Positions 33,588-44,762 are shown, counted from the first letter of the stretch. The stretch: DNA of 64,000 bases from Halochromatium roseum (GCF_016653315.1 NZ_NHSH01000044.1:87099-151098), one strand, 5' to 3'. Numbers and translations are program-made. The notes: generated by a model from the sequence alone, not told the origin.

Positions 33588-34271
33588 ATGGACGCACTAC
33601 TCCTCTCCAACACGCTACTGGTCATCGGCGCCTACCTGCTCGGCTCGATCTCGAGCGCGATCATCGTCTGCCGCCTCATGGGCCTGCCCGACCCGCGCAC
33701 CCAGGGCTCGGGCAATCCCGGCGCAACCAATGTGTTGCGCATCGGCGGCCCGAAAGCGCGCAAGGCCGCTGCCATTACCCTGTTCGGCGATAGCCTCAAG
33801 GGCTTTCTGCCGATGTTCGCCACCCATCTGTTCGGCGCCATCGGCCTGGTCGCTTCCAGTGCCTGGCTCCTCGCGGCGGTCGCGCTCGCCGCCTTCTTCG
33901 GCCACCTCTACCCGGTCTTCTTTGGCTTCAAGGGTGGTAAGGGCGTGGCCACCGCGCTAGGCGTTCAGTTCGGATTGTTCCTGCCGATCGGCGCCGCCGT
34001 TGCCGCCATCTGGCTCTTCGTCGCCAAGGTGCTCAAGGTCTCGTCGGCCTCGGCGCTAGTGTCAATGGCAGCGGCGCCGCTGCTGGTCTGGCTACTCTGG
34101 CCGCTGCACTCCGAGAGCGGCACCGCTGTCCTGGTCGGCATGCAGACCTTGATGACGCTGGTCCTGTTCTGGCGCCACCGCAGCAACATCCGCAACCTGA
34201 TCTCCGGCACCGAAGGTCGCATCGGTGCCGATGAGCCCGGCAGCGAGACCGACAGCGCGGGCAAGACCTAG
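33588..34271 (+). CDS. plsY: glycerol-3-phosphate acyltransferase PlsY
   Basis: An inner-membrane enzyme that uses acyl-phosphate to acylate glycerol 3-phosphate, the first step of phospholipid synthesis. It has 227 residues with about five membrane helices. The three conserved loops are seen: GSISSAIIVCRLMGLPDPR with GSGNPGATNVLR, the FFGHLYPVFFGFKGGKGVAT loop, and HRSNIRNLISGTEGRI. ATG 33588 gives the proper N-out helix. It is divergent from folB and convergent with tsaD. Confidence 0.96.
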   Translation: MDALLLSNTLLVIGAYLLGSISSAIIVCRLMGLPDPRTQGSGNPGATNVLRIGGPKARKAAAITLFGDSLKGFLPMFATHLFGAIGLVASSAWLLAAVALAAFFGHLYPVFFGFKGGKGVATALGVQFGLFLPIGAAVAAIWLFVAKVLKVSSASALVSMAAAPLLVWLLWPLHSESGTAVLVGMQTLMTLVLFWRHRSNIRNLISGTEGRIGADEPGSETDSAGKT

Positions 34272-34369
34272 ACGCGTCATCAGCGAATCCCTGACTTGCT
34301 AACCACTGTCCGGTCACAATCGGGAAGCGGGAAGCAGAGGATAGGCCTTTAGCGCCTTCAAACAATCGC

Positions 34370-35407
34370 TTAAGACAGCGCGGGCAATTCATCAAGCGCC
34401 CAGCGCGGCCGCGCGCCAAAGGCCAAGGACTCCTGTTGGCCAGCCACCAAACGCTCATGGCCGGCGAACGCAATCATCGCGCCGTTATCGGTACAGAGCG
34501 CCGCGCGCGGATAGAAAACCGCAACCCCGCGTGCGCCCATCTGCTCGTCCATGCGCGCGCGCAGTCGGCGGTTAGCGCTGACACCACCTGACATAATCAA
34601 CCGCTGAGCGCCTGCCGCCTCCACCGCCCGTCGACATTTGATCAGCAAGGTCTCGACCACCGCCTCCTCGAAGGCACGGGCGATGTCGGCTCGTGCCTGC
34701 TCGGTATCGGCGCGCTCAGCCTGTTCCTTCTGCCAGGCATTCAGCGCAAAGGTCTTGAGCCCGCTGAAACTAAAATCGAGCCCCGGGCGATCGGTCATCG
34801 GCCGCGGAAACCGATACCGAGTCGGATCGCCCTGCTCGGCCAGCCGCGCCAGCGCTGGACCGCCGGGATAAGGCAGCCCGAGGATCTTCGCTGTCTTGTC
34901 GAAGGCCTCACCGGCCGCATCGTCGACCGACTCACCGAGGATGCGGTAACGGCCGATGGCCTGGACATCGACCAACTGCGTGTGGCCGCCGGAGACCAAG
35001 AGCGCAACAAAGGGGAAAGCCGGTGCTGGGTCTTCCAGCAGCGGCGCCAGCAGATGGCCCTCCATGTGATGAACGGCAACCGCCGGCACGCCCCAGGCCC
35101 AAGCGAGACTGCGCCCGAGCGCCGCGCCCACCAGCAGGGCGCCGACCAGCCCTGGCCCGGCCGTGTAGGCGATGCCTTGCACATCAGCCGCGGTCATCGC
35201 CGCCTCATCCAGCACCTGCTCGATCAGCGGCAGCAGCTTGCGGATATGATCCCGCGAGGCCAGCTCCGGCACCACCCCGCCATAGTCGGCATGCAGCTCG
35301 ATCTGGCTGTAGACCGCATGCGCGAGCAGCCCGGCGCCACCAGGGCCGCCTTCGTAGAGCGCGACGCCGGTCTCGTCGCAGGAGGTCTCGATCCCGAGCA
35401 CACGCAT
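34370..35407 (-). CDS. tsaD: tRNA N6-threonylcarbamoyladenosine transferase TsaD
   Basis: The catalytic subunit for the t6A37 modification of ANN-decoding tRNAs. The 345 residues show [19 protein letters not shown], the metal-binding HxxxH in [53 protein letters not shown] and [12 protein letters not shown]. It is divergent from rpsU, the arrangement usual in proteobacteria. Confidence 0.97.
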   Translation of the reverse strand: MRVLGIETSCDETGVALYEGGPGGAGLLAHAVYSQIELHADYGGVVPELASRDHIRKLLPLIEQVLDEAAMTAADVQGIAYTAGPGLVGALLVGAALGRSLAWAWGVPAVAVHHMEGHLLAPLLEDPAPAFPFVALLVSGGHTQLVDVQAIGRYRILGESVDDAAGEAFDKTAKILGLPYPGGPALARLAEQGDPTRYRFPRPMTDRPGLDFSFSGLKTFALNAWQKEQAERADTEQARADIARAFEEAVVETLLIKCRRAVEAAGAQRLIMSGGVSANRRLRARMDEQMGARGVAVFYPRAALCTDNGAMIAFAGHERLVAGQQESLAFGARPRWALDELPALS

Positions 35408-35451
35408 CGGCTTTAGCTCCTAAACGCTGTCTGTTCTGGGCACTGAGGCTA

Positions 35452-35502
35452 CAAACGGGGCGGCAAACGGGGCCGCAAACGGGGCCGCAAACGGGGCCGT
35501 AA
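35452..35502. repeat. 12-bp tandem repeat array between tsaD and rpsU
   Basis: The unit CAAACGGGGCCG is repeated about four times with single changes. It lies 45 bases upstream of the tsaD start. The rest of 35408-35736 holds only the presumed rpsU promoter. Confidence 0.85.
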
Positions 35503-35581
35503 GCAGACGCGCTGGCTGGCGTTCGCGGGTGCGACTCCAACTTGCCTCAGTGCGATTTACATCATTTGTCTCATTCACAGG

Positions 35582-35611
35582 TTGCATCAACCTGCACTCA
35601 ACGGCTATCCT
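35582..35611 (+). promoter_or_regulatory. possible sigma-70 promoter for rpsU
   Basis: TTGCAT (35582-35587), an 18-base spacer, then TATCCT (35606-35611), upstream of rpsU. It matches four of six bases in each box. This is a by-eye call. Confidence 0.3.
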
Positions 35612-35736
35612 GGTTGATTAGCAGTTTAACCGATCATCGCGTCCCATCGCTCCTGTCCGCCCGGGCAGCGACCGAAGCAGGCAATCGGACGCAATCAGAC
35701 TGATCCCATCCACTGGACATAGCAACGGGAGTCTAC

Positions 35737-35952
35737 ATGCCCAGCGTCCGCGTTAAAGATAACGAACCCTTCGAGGTGGCCCTGCGTCGCTTCAAACGCT
35801 CGTGCGAAAAGGCCGGCGTCCTCGCCGAAGTCCGTCGTCGCGAGTTCTACGAAAAGCCGACCAGCGAGCGCAAGCGCAAGAAGGCGGCAGCCGTGAAGCG
35901 CCACCACAAGAAGTTGTCGCGCGAGGCGCGGCGCTGGGAACGGACCTACTAA
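35737..35952 (+). CDS. rpsU: 30S ribosomal protein S21
   Basis: A 71-residue basic protein ([20 protein letters not shown], then [20 protein letters not shown]) with the Lys/Arg-rich tail typical of S21. It opens the macromolecular synthesis operon rpsU-yqeY-dnaG-rpoD. A GGGAG site lies shortly before the ATG. Confidence 0.98.
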   Translation: MPSVRVKDNEPFEVALRRFKRSCEKAGVLAEVRRREFYEKPTSERKRKKAAAVKRHHKKLSREARRWERTY

Positions 35953-35965
35953 GGGCGATCGCCCG

Positions 35966-36409
35966 ATGTTGAAAGCGCGTTTACAAGCCGATATGAAGGC
36001 GGCGATGAAGGCCGGCGACAAGCCACGACTTGGCGTCATCCGGCTGATCAACGCCGCCATCAAGCAGCGTGAGGTCGACGAGCGCATCGAGCTTGACGAC
36101 ACCCAGGTACTCGTCGTGCTCGACAAGATGCTCAAGCAGCGTCGAGACTCGGTCGCCCAGTATCAGGATGCCGGGCGCGAGGATCTGGCGGCGCAAGAGC
36201 GCTTCGAGATCCAGGTCTGTCAGGAGTACATGCCTGCCGCGCTGAGTGAGGACGAGATCGCCACGCTCATCGCGACCGCCATCGCCGACACTGGCGCTGC
36301 CGGTATGAAAGACATGGGCAAGGTGATGGCAGCGCTCAAGCCGAAGCTGCAGGGTCGCGCCGACATGGCCGCCGTCAGCGCCACGATCAAGGCAAAACTC
36401 GCGGGCTGA
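35966..36409 (+). CDS. GatB/YqeY domain protein
   Basis: A 147-residue protein of the YqeY family, related to the C-terminal tRNA-binding domain of GatB. It shows LQADMKAAMKAGDKPRLGVI, RLINAAIKQREVDERIEL, EIQVCQEYMPAALSEDE and GMKDMGKVMAALKPKLQGRA. It sits between rpsU and dnaG, 13 bases after rpsU, as in many proteobacteria. Its precise role is unknown. Confidence 0.94.
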   Translation: MLKARLQADMKAAMKAGDKPRLGVIRLINAAIKQREVDERIELDDTQVLVVLDKMLKQRRDSVAQYQDAGREDLAAQERFEIQVCQEYMPAALSEDEIATLIATAIADTGAAGMKDMGKVMAALKPKLQGRADMAAVSATIKAKLAG

Positions 36410-36454
36410 GGCGTCGCAAAGGCGATCGCCGCGCCTGCCCCAGGCGTGGAGACG

Positions 36455-38176
36455 ATGGCCGGTCAGTTTTCCCCAGACTTCAAGGAACGCCTTCTCGATC
36501 GCGTCGATATCGCCGACATCGTCGGCGCCCGCGTGCAGCTCAAGAAGGCGGGCAGCCTCCTCAAAGGCCTCTGCCCTTTTCACAACGAAAAAACCCCCTC
36601 TTTCACCGTCACGCCAAGTCGGCAGACCTACCACTGCTTTGGCTGCGGCGCGCACGGCAACGCCATCGACTTCCTGATCGAGTACGACCGCCTCGAATTC
36701 CGCGAGGCGCTCGAAGAACTCGCTCAGCATGTTGGCCTCGAGATGCCCACAGCGGCCGACAGCGCAGCCACCGGCCCTGACCCTAGACCCCTCTACCAGA
36801 TCCTCGAGCAGGCCGCCGCGCTGTTCAGACGACAGCTCCGCGAGCATCCGCAAGCGCACCGTGCCAGCGACTATCTGCGCGGGCGCGGACTCAGCAGCGA
36901 GATCGCCACCCGCTTCGGACTCGGCTTCGCCCCGCCAGGCTGGGATTTTCTGCTCAGACAACTGGGTCAGCGCCCCGAGTCTCAGACGCTGCTCGAGCGC
37001 GCCGGACTCATCATCGAGCGCGACAACCGTCGCTACGATCGCTTTCGCGACCGCGTCATGTTCCCGATCCGCGATCGCCGCGGCCGCGTCATCGGCTTCG
37101 GTGGCCGCGTGCTCGACGACGGCGAGCCAAAATATCTGAACTCGCCCGAAAGCCTGGTCTTTCATAAGGGCCGGGAACTCTATGGCCTGTTCGAGGCACA
37201 GCAGGCGAGCCGCCAACAGCCGCGCCTGCTCGTGGTCGAGGGCTACATGGATGTTATCGCCCTAGCCCAGTTCGGCGTCTCCTATGCAGTCGCGACGCTC
37301 GGCACCGCCACCACCCCCGAGCATCTGACCCGGCTCTTGCGCAGCGCCCCTGAACTGGTGTTCTGCTTCGACGGCGACCGCGCCGGACGCGCCGCCGCCT
37401 GGAAGGCGCTCGAGCATGCACTGCCACTGGCCACCGGCCAAACCCCGATCCGCTTTCTCTTCCTGCCCGAGGGCGAAGACCCCGATAGCCTGATCCGACA
37501 GGAGGGCACGGCAGCCTTCGAGCAGCGGCTGCAACAGTCGACGCTGTTGTCCGATTTCCTGTTCCAGCACCTACAGGCCGAACGCGACCTGACCAGCGAC
37601 GAAGGCCGCGCCAGCCTTGATGCCGCCGCCCGCCCCCTGCTCAGCAAGGTGCCGGCAGGCACCTTCCGCAACCTGCTCGATCGGCGTCTGGCCAAGCTCA
37701 CCGGCGTTCCCAGCGTGGCGCGCCGACGCCTCGGCCCGCGCCGCGCCGTCGCGCAAGCGCCAACTCAACTGAACCCGATGCGGATGGCCATTGCGCTGCT
37801 GCTCGATGATCCAACGCTCGCCCCGCTTGCGCTGGCCGAGCCAAACGCATGGCGCGAGATCGACAGCCCCGGCGTGCGGCTGCTCGCCGAACTGCTCGAG
37901 CTGATCAGCGAACGCCCGGACATCAGTCCCGCCATCCTCTGCGAGCATTGGCGCGATCGCGAGCAGGCTGCAATCGTGTCAAGACTCTCGAATTCTGCCC
38001 TGCTTGCCCATATTCCCCAAGAAGGGAGGCAGGAAGAGCTCGTCGGTGCGATCAGACGCTTGAATCGCGATGGACTGTCTCTGTTGCGCCAGCGCCTATT
38101 GTCCAAAGCAAGTACCGAGGGCCTCACGATGGAGGAGCGCGAGCAGCTGCAACGCACCATCAAGCTCCACGTCTAG
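36455..38176 (+). CDS. dnaG: DNA primase DnaG
   Basis: Makes RNA primers at the replication fork. The 573 residues contain the CHC2 zinc finger (LCPFHNEKTPSFTV, then YHCFGCGAHGNAIDF), the RNA polymerase core and TOPRIM domain (VVEGYMDVIALAQFGV, CFDGDRAGRAAAWKA), and a helicase-binding C-terminus. ATG 36455 follows a GGAG site at about 36447-36450; an in-frame GTG at 36446 is less likely. Second to last gene of the rpsU operon. Confidence 0.98.
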   Translation: MAGQFSPDFKERLLDRVDIADIVGARVQLKKAGSLLKGLCPFHNEKTPSFTVTPSRQTYHCFGCGAHGNAIDFLIEYDRLEFREALEELAQHVGLEMPTAADSAATGPDPRPLYQILEQAAALFRRQLREHPQAHRASDYLRGRGLSSEIATRFGLGFAPPGWDFLLRQLGQRPESQTLLERAGLIIERDNRRYDRFRDRVMFPIRDRRGRVIGFGGRVLDDGEPKYLNSPESLVFHKGRELYGLFEAQQASRQQPRLLVVEGYMDVIALAQFGVSYAVATLGTATTPEHLTRLLRSAPELVFCFDGDRAGRAAAWKALEHALPLATGQTPIRFLFLPEGEDPDSLIRQEGTAAFEQRLQQSTLLSDFLFQHLQAERDLTSDEGRASLDAAARPLLSKVPAGTFRNLLDRRLAKLTGVPSVARRRLGPRRAVAQAPTQLNPMRMAIALLLDDPTLAPLALAEPNAWREIDSPGVRLLAELLELISERPDISPAILCEHWRDREQAAIVSRLSNSALLAHIPQEGRQEELVGAIRRLNRDGLSLLRQRLLSKASTEGLTMEEREQLQRTIKLHV

Positions 38177-38197
38177 ACCGGCTTGCAGCTCCAAGAC

Positions 38198-38226
38198 TGG
38201 AAAAACCAACGCTCCTCTGATATACT
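38198..38226 (+). promoter_or_regulatory. candidate sigma-70 promoter between dnaG and rpoD
   Basis: TGGAAA (38198-38203), a 17-base spacer, then TATACT (38221-38226). An internal promoter before rpoD is expected from other bacteria. It matches four of six bases at -35 and four of six at -10. Confidence 0.4.
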
Positions 38227-38310
38227 GGTGTGTTGCTTGAACGCGGCTTCTATCCCTTCCCCGCCTCCAAGCCCCGCACTCCATCTCGACTTCGCCGTAC
38301 GGGTATCTGC

Positions 38311-40128
<1,818 letters not shown>

Positions 40129-40160
40129 TCTTTATACTGATTGACTTAGCTCGCCAACCG

Positions 40161-40179
40161 CGCAGGGACGCGCCCTGCG
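40161..40179 (+). other. hairpin after rpoD
   Basis: CGCAGGG/CCCTGCG with a 5-base loop, 33 bases after rpoD and before tRNA-Ile. There is no T-run, so it could be a weak terminator or a processing hairpin. Confidence 0.4.
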
Positions 40180-40208
40180 GCAATGCTCAAGCTGCCGCAT
40201 CAATTCCT

Positions 40209-40284
<76 letters not shown>

Positions 40285-40555
40285 TTTAATAAAGACTTAT
40301 CTTCGCATAGCGGCGCGTCAGTCGCCCAGATTAGCCCCTTTCGCGTCCCTTAGTGTCCCCTGTAGTGTCCCCTGTGAAAACGGCACCAGCCCAGCAATGA
40401 CGGGGCCTGTAGGCGAATCTGCCGTTACAGCTGCCCCTCGTTGCCCCTTGGCATGCCCTGTCCAGATCGCAGTAATTCAGGATCAAGGTAGCCAGCTGCG
40501 GGCGGAAACTGCTCTCGATCAGGTGTCACCTACTGTCACCCACGGGCGGCGGCAC
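40285..40555. other. non-coding start of the relic island after tRNA-Ile
   Basis: No gene seen. The 12-bp unit TAGTGTCCCCTG occurs twice in tandem at 40351-40374. I found no second copy of the tRNA 3' end in the window that would mark an attachment site. Confidence 0.45.
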
Positions 40556-41062
40556 TCAGTCACCCCCAGCAGCGGCAGCAGCCTGCCCCGATCGCGGCGA
40601 TTGTGCAGCAGCCATGGCACGGCCTAGCCCGGACAGCTGCAGCAGGGCAATCGCGGCCCTGAGCGGGCTGAATCTACCGGAACACCGCGATCCGGAAATA
40701 CCCTCGGTCGTTTTCTGCGCCAGAAGGACCCGTGCTGTTCCTAGTGCACAGCCGCCCAGCTTGGCCCCTGCTTGACTTCGGGCACGAAAGGTGGCCCATG
40801 GGGTTGCACTGAGCAGGGCTAGGGCATCGAGGGGCACCTGCTGCAGATCAAACAGGGCCACCCGGCCATCGAGGGCGGCCACCTGTAGCAACCTGATCTT
40901 GGCTGTCTGCGGATCGAGGGCAGCACCCGGGCGATCTCGATAGGCGGCTGCAGGGTAGGTTTCGATACCGACGCCTAGCACGGCCTCGGTTGCCAGCTGG
41001 GCGGCGCGGCGGGCGGCTTCGGTCGGATCAGTGACGTAGCGGATCAGGGCTGGATCAAGCAT
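40556..41062 (-). pseudogene. fragment of a DNA polymerase I-like 3'-5' exonuclease domain
   Basis: The frame MLDPALIRYVTDPTEAARRA continues with TAKIRLLQVAALDGRVALFD, like the N-terminal exonuclease domain of PolA-like polymerases of plasmids and phages. The usual first exonuclease Asp is Gly here (VLGVGIETYP). Similarity fades after about 100 residues; the remainder is low complexity. Polymerase motifs are absent, so this is a remnant. Confidence 0.5.
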
Positions 41063-41228
41063 CGACGTGGGACCTGTGCTCAAGCTTATTATCAAAGTTT
41101 TTATATGTCATTCGTAATGATAATAAGCGGCGTGAATAAGTCGCCTAATGGCATAAAACCGATTGCATGACAGCAGGTTGCTGAAAGCATAAAGGCGGTG
41201 CTATTGGGCATGGATGCTGTGCATGATC

Positions 41229-41271
41229 TGTGGATAAAAGGCGGCTGATTTCGATCAACGGGTTATCCACA
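41229..41271. promoter_or_regulatory. two facing consensus DnaA boxes
   Basis: TGTGGATAA (41229-41237) and TTATCCACA (41263-41271) are both perfect 9-mers, in opposite orientation with 25 bases between. An AT-rich stretch lies just left (41095-41165). They sit beside a polymerase fragment, which suggests the origin region of an integrated replicon. Confidence 0.55.
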
Positions 41272-41364
41272 GGCTAACACGGGTAGTTGTGCACCTGTTT
41301 TGCAGGGGCACCCTTGGCCCCATGGCGACACTGCACCCGTTTGGGGGCCATTGGGGGCCAAGGT

Positions 41365-41625
41365 CTGAGGGTGTTGGGGGCCTTGTCGGTACGCAAGGGG
41401 TGGCAGCTCAAGCAGGTGAAATACATGGACCTGGTCGCCAATGCCGTCATGCTGCACAACATCGTCGATCTGACGGATGTCCTCGCGAACATGGTCGAGG
41501 AGGGTTTGCCGGTCACCCAAGAGCTGGTTGCGAGAACCGATCCCATCCTCCCAGAGCATCTCCGGCGCTTCGGACAATATGACGTCGATATGGAGGATCT
41601 GCCTGCACCGCTGCAGCCAAGATCA
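41365..41625 (+). pseudogene. C-terminal remnant of a Tn3-family transposase
   Basis: The frame reads RKGWQLKQVKYMDLVANAVM, then LHNIVDLTDVLANMVEEGLP and LRRFGQYDVDMEDLPAPLQP, the end of a Tn3-type TnpA (normally about 1000 residues). Only about 85 residues remain. Around 41616 the frame of a different gene begins, so the transposase and the methylase remnant have been fused. Confidence 0.65.
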
Positions 41626-42095
41626 CTGCCAATCCTAGGATCGACCCCCAGCTGTGGAAGCGACTCTCGCCGGAGAAGAAGCTCTACCTGAAATGCCTCG
41701 ATGTCGAGTCCCACGGCGACACCCGCAGCGGCGTCTTTCAGGAGTTCGCCCGGGGTTTCGGGGTACGGGATTATCGCTTCATGCTGCACAGTGGCCGCGC
41801 CAACCAGACCCGGCTCAGGACCGCGACCGAGTTCAAACGGCGCGATTGGAGCACCGACAGCTTTGGCTCATCCCTGTTGCGCCACGCGCTCTTCGCGGTC
41901 TATCAGAGCGCCAATCGCGACGACACCAAGGTCGGCCTCACCTACCTCAAGACCGAGCTTGCCGACTATTCGGCGCAACGGGAGAATCTCGCCGCCATGC
42001 TGAGCTTCATCGGCAAGCTGAGCATCGCGCACTGGCAAACCGATGCAGAGGCCGCCCGGCTGCTTGCAGGGGCGGTTGAGAACGATTATGTCTAA
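41616..42095 (+). pseudogene. C-terminal fragment of a DUF1156-type anti-phage methyltransferase
   Basis: An open frame of 159 codons without a proper start reads RIDPQLWKRLSPEKKLYLKC, LDVESHGDTRSGVFQEFARG and RANQTRLRTATEFKRRD. It ends WQTDAEAARLLAGAVENDYV. This matches the tail of large DUF1156 proteins found with DUF499, DUF3780 and a helicase in anti-phage loci. The methylase domain is missing. Confidence 0.6.
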
Positions 42096-42114
42096 CAAAT
42101 CCAAGGGGGAAGTC

Positions 42115-42357
42115 ATGGCTAAAGACGGCAAGACCTGGCCGAAACCGGGCGATCGCCTGACGCATGCCTCGCGCAAGACCGGTGAGACGTACGAAGCGGT
42201 GGTGCTGCAGGCCGACGAGCAGGCCGGTACCCTGACAGTGCGCGTGGGCAGCGAGACCTTTTCGTCGCTGTCCGCTGCCGCCGCCAGTCTCACCGGCAAA
42301 TCGACGAACGGATGGATCTACTGGGGCTTGAAGAAGCAGCAGCCAAAGCGGCAATGA
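42115..42357 (+). CDS. small RAMA/DUF4357-like domain protein
   Basis: An 80-residue protein starting MAKDGKTWPKPGDRLTHASR. It ends with the RAMA-type pattern FSSLSAAAASLTGKSTNGWI followed by YWGLKK. RAMA domains accompany restriction-modification and are thought to sense or bind modified DNA. It has a good AAGGGGGAAG site and follows the DUF1156 fragment; a start at 42088 is also possible. Confidence 0.75.
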   Translation: MAKDGKTWPKPGDRLTHASRKTGETYEAVVLQADEQAGTLTVRVGSETFSSLSAAAASLTGKSTNGWIYWGLKKQQPKRQ

Positions 42358-42390
42358 CCAGAACTTAGCGCTGCCTAGGGAGGTGAGTCG

Positions 42391-42684
42391 ATGAAATTCG
42401 AGTGGGACCCAAGGAAGGAACGTGCCAACCTCCAAAAGCACGGCGTTACCTTTGAGCAGGCGTCCTATGTGTTTTCCGATCCTTTTGCACTGAATCTCTA
42501 CGATCCGGAGCACTCAGAGGGTGAAGATCGCTGGGTGCTGCTTGGACAGTCGCTCAACGAGGTGATTCTTGTCGTCGTGCATACCTTCGAAGACGAAGAC
42601 GGCGTGGAGTTTGTCAGGATCATCAGTGCCCGCAAAGCGACGAAACGGGAACAACAGGCGTATCGTCAACGGTGTCCAACATGA
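42391..42684 (+). CDS. brnT: BrnT family toxin
   Basis: A 97-residue type II RNase toxin. It starts MKFEWDPRKERANLQKHGVT, the standard BrnT opening. FEQASYVFSDPFALNLYDPE follows, and it ends VRIISARKATKREQQAYRQR. An AGGGAGG site precedes the ATG. The antitoxin gene follows with an ATGA overlap, the usual toxin-first order for this family. Confidence 0.92.
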   Translation: MKFEWDPRKERANLQKHGVTFEQASYVFSDPFALNLYDPEHSEGEDRWVLLGQSLNEVILVVVHTFEDEDGVEFVRIISARKATKREQQAYRQRCPT

Positions 42685-42890
42685 AAGATGAATATGACTT
42701 TACCGGCGCGGAACAAGGCAAGTTCTACAGGCCACTGGAAGCATTGGAGATCCCGATCTATCTGGACCAGGACAATCGGGACTATTTCATCAGGAGACTC
42801 CGCACCAGGCAGAACCCCCGGTCGCTGAACGAGGTTGTGAACGCCCTGGTGAGGAAGGATATCGAGATCTCCCAGCAGCTGGTGGATTAG
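42681..42890 (+). CDS. brnA: BrnA-like antitoxin
   Basis: A 69-residue protein from ATG 42681 (MKDEYDFTGAEQGKFYRPLE) with a C-terminal ribbon-helix-helix-like part (NPRSLNEVVNALVRKDIEIS). It lies right after BrnT, overlapping its stop. It probably neutralises BrnT and represses the pair. Confidence 0.85.
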   Translation: MKDEYDFTGAEQGKFYRPLEALEIPIYLDQDNRDYFIRRLRTRQNPRSLNEVVNALVRKDIEISQQLVD

Positions 42891-42919
42891 TCACATCGGG
42901 TGCGGTTGTAAGCATCCGC

Positions 42920-43513
42920 ATGATCAACCGCTTCTCCCCCCGCCGCCATCGATTCGAGGAAAGCTTCCTTGCCGAGCGGGCCAAGGCCGGCTTCTTTAGC
43001 ACGCTCTTGCTGCGCCGCGTCGGCAGCACCATCGAAGCCGGGCGCAAGACTGTCGAGAAGATACTCTCCGAATGGACCGCCCTGGAGGACGATGAGGACG
43101 ACGATGGATCGCTCGAACAACTGCGCGCCCTCACCGGTGAAGAGCGGACTGTCTTGGAGCGCTTCCTCCGCGCGCTGGAAGCCAACCAAGAGCGCGATCC
43201 CAAATACCAGATCGTGCGCGCGCAACTCCTCGATCACGGCTGGCGTGAGCTGGGCTGCATCATCTTCAGCCAATATTTCGACTCGGTCTACTGGCTCGCG
43301 GAGCAGCTCACGGCTGAGATTCCCGATGAGCAGATTGGGATCTACGCCGGTTCCCAACGCTCAGGGATCATGCACCAGGGTGTCTTCACCCGCACGCAGC
43401 GCGATACCATCAAGGCGCGTGTCCAAGGTCGGGACATTCGCAGGCAGGATCGATGTCGAAGCCGAGCACCCTTTAGCCTTTTTGATGCGCTCCTCGGCCC
43501 AGTCTGGGATTGA
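42920..43513 (+). pseudogene. internal fragment of the helicase of the DUF1156-type anti-phage locus
   Basis: The frame contains LLRRVGSTIEAGRKTVEKIL, an acidic stretch, ANQERDPKYQIVRAQLLDHG, LGCIIFSQYFDSVYWLAEQL and IGIYAGSQRSGIMHQGVFTR. These belong to the second RecA domain of large SNF2/PLD-type helicases. The ATP-binding N-terminus and the last motifs are gone. After about residue 170 the sequence is unrelated. Confidence 0.6.
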
Positions 43514-43547
43514 GCCAAAGCGGCCGGCAAGCAGCTGTTTGAGGCTC

Positions 43548-44504
43548 CTAATGGAAGTGATGCACGTAGCGCAGATTGAAGCGCCCTCCCTCGGGCCGGT
43601 TCTCGGCCTCGGTCTCCCAGTAGGCGTTGAAGAAGAGGTGGTCGTGCTTGGAGAGGTGGTAGACCAAGCCCGGCCCGAGACCGAGCACCTGTTCTTTGCT
43701 GTCGCTGATGCGCCTGCCGTCGAGACGCTTGTCGGTAATCTCTTTCAGATAGTAGCCGTTGAGGCCGAGACGCAGTCGTTGCGGGATCACCTCGTAGGCG
43801 CTGGCGAAGTTGAGATGAATGGCCTGTCCGGCTTGGCTGTCATCGACGCCGAGCAGGCGGAAGGGGTCCTTGTTCTCGGCATTCCAGAGGTAATGCAGGC
43901 GCCAGGAGAGGGTCCATTTGGGCGTCGCGAAGAAGGTCGCGGCCCAGTAGGGATTGAACGAGAAGACGTTACTGCCCGGGTTGATCGCCTTATCAGCATC
44001 ATAGTCGCCAGTCGGTAACAGCATCTGCAGTTCAACCCGCTGCATGAAGCGCGGCCCATTCGGCCCCATGATCGGGTCCCACTGCAGGAATGGTCCCACG
44101 AGCAAGTCGCCAAGGTTGGCACTGCTGGCCTGGATCGGGCCGTTATCCGGATCAAGCTCCAGGCTGGCATAGGGCAACATCAGGTTTAGGCCCCACTTGC
44201 CGTTGAAGAGTAGCGGTTGGTCGGATTGATAGATCAGTTGGGTGATGCCGATGTTGGCGTCGACCTCGGCGGTGCGCGGTCCTTGCGGAGTCGGAATCAA
44301 GGCATTGTCGCCATCGGCGTCCTTGAGTCGGGCGGTGCGATAGAACTGCACGTATTGCTGTGCATACCAGCCCGGACCCGAGGGCGGCGCGCCATCGAGA
44401 AAGCTGGTGAAGCCTAGATTGAGCGACGGCAGATCATAGGCCGCCACGGGCTGGCTCAGCAGCAGGGCGAAGATGAAACCGCCGGCAAGGTGACGTTGAC
44501 GCAT
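43548..44504 (-). CDS. SphA/MetA-pathway family outer-membrane protein
   Basis: A 318-residue exported protein with a signal peptide (MRQRHLAGGFIFALLLSQPV, cleavage near VAA). Alternating hydrophobic beta-strands end in aromatic NLRYVHHFH, as in outer-membrane barrels. The segments match the phenol-degradation MetA/SphA-like transporter family. Substrate cannot be read; these proteins are often associated with uptake of aromatic or hydrophobic compounds. Confidence 0.82.
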   Translation of the reverse strand: MRQRHLAGGFIFALLLSQPVAAYDLPSLNLGFTSFLDGAPPSGPGWYAQQYVQFYRTARLKDADGDNALIPTPQGPRTAEVDANIGITQLIYQSDQPLLFNGKWGLNLMLPYASLELDPDNGPIQASSANLGDLLVGPFLQWDPIMGPNGPRFMQRVELQMLLPTGDYDADKAINPGSNVFSFNPYWAATFFATPKWTLSWRLHYLWNAENKDPFRLLGVDDSQAGQAIHLNFASAYEVIPQRLRLGLNGYYLKEITDKRLDGRRISDSKEQVLGLGPGLVYHLSKHDHLFFNAYWETEAENRPEGGRFNLRYVHHFH

Positions 44505-44762
44505 CGTATTGACAGCCTCTTTGTTGTTTATTTGCCGTCGCTATCAAGCCACAGAGCGATCGTGGCGCGCTACAGCGGATTGATGCAGTTTTGCGCTAGC
44601 GCAGCATCCGCTGCGAATCATCAGCGCCGACTCGCCTCCAGTCAGTCAATAATCGATGCCGTTCAGGCACTGATCAGGCCCCGGATGATCACGACTCCGG
44701 AGGCTCAGGCCCCAGTGATCGGCATTCGATTGCTCACAAACCAAGCTGGAGACGAGACCCCG

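Noticed and set aside
35452..35502. CRISPR array
   Set aside because: The 12-bp units are contiguous with no spacers and no cas genes are present. No other array-like pattern was seen in the window.
35981..37216. 411-codon minus-strand frame across yqeY and dnaG
   Set aside because: Shadow of two well-supported core genes; no ribosome site or family resemblance.
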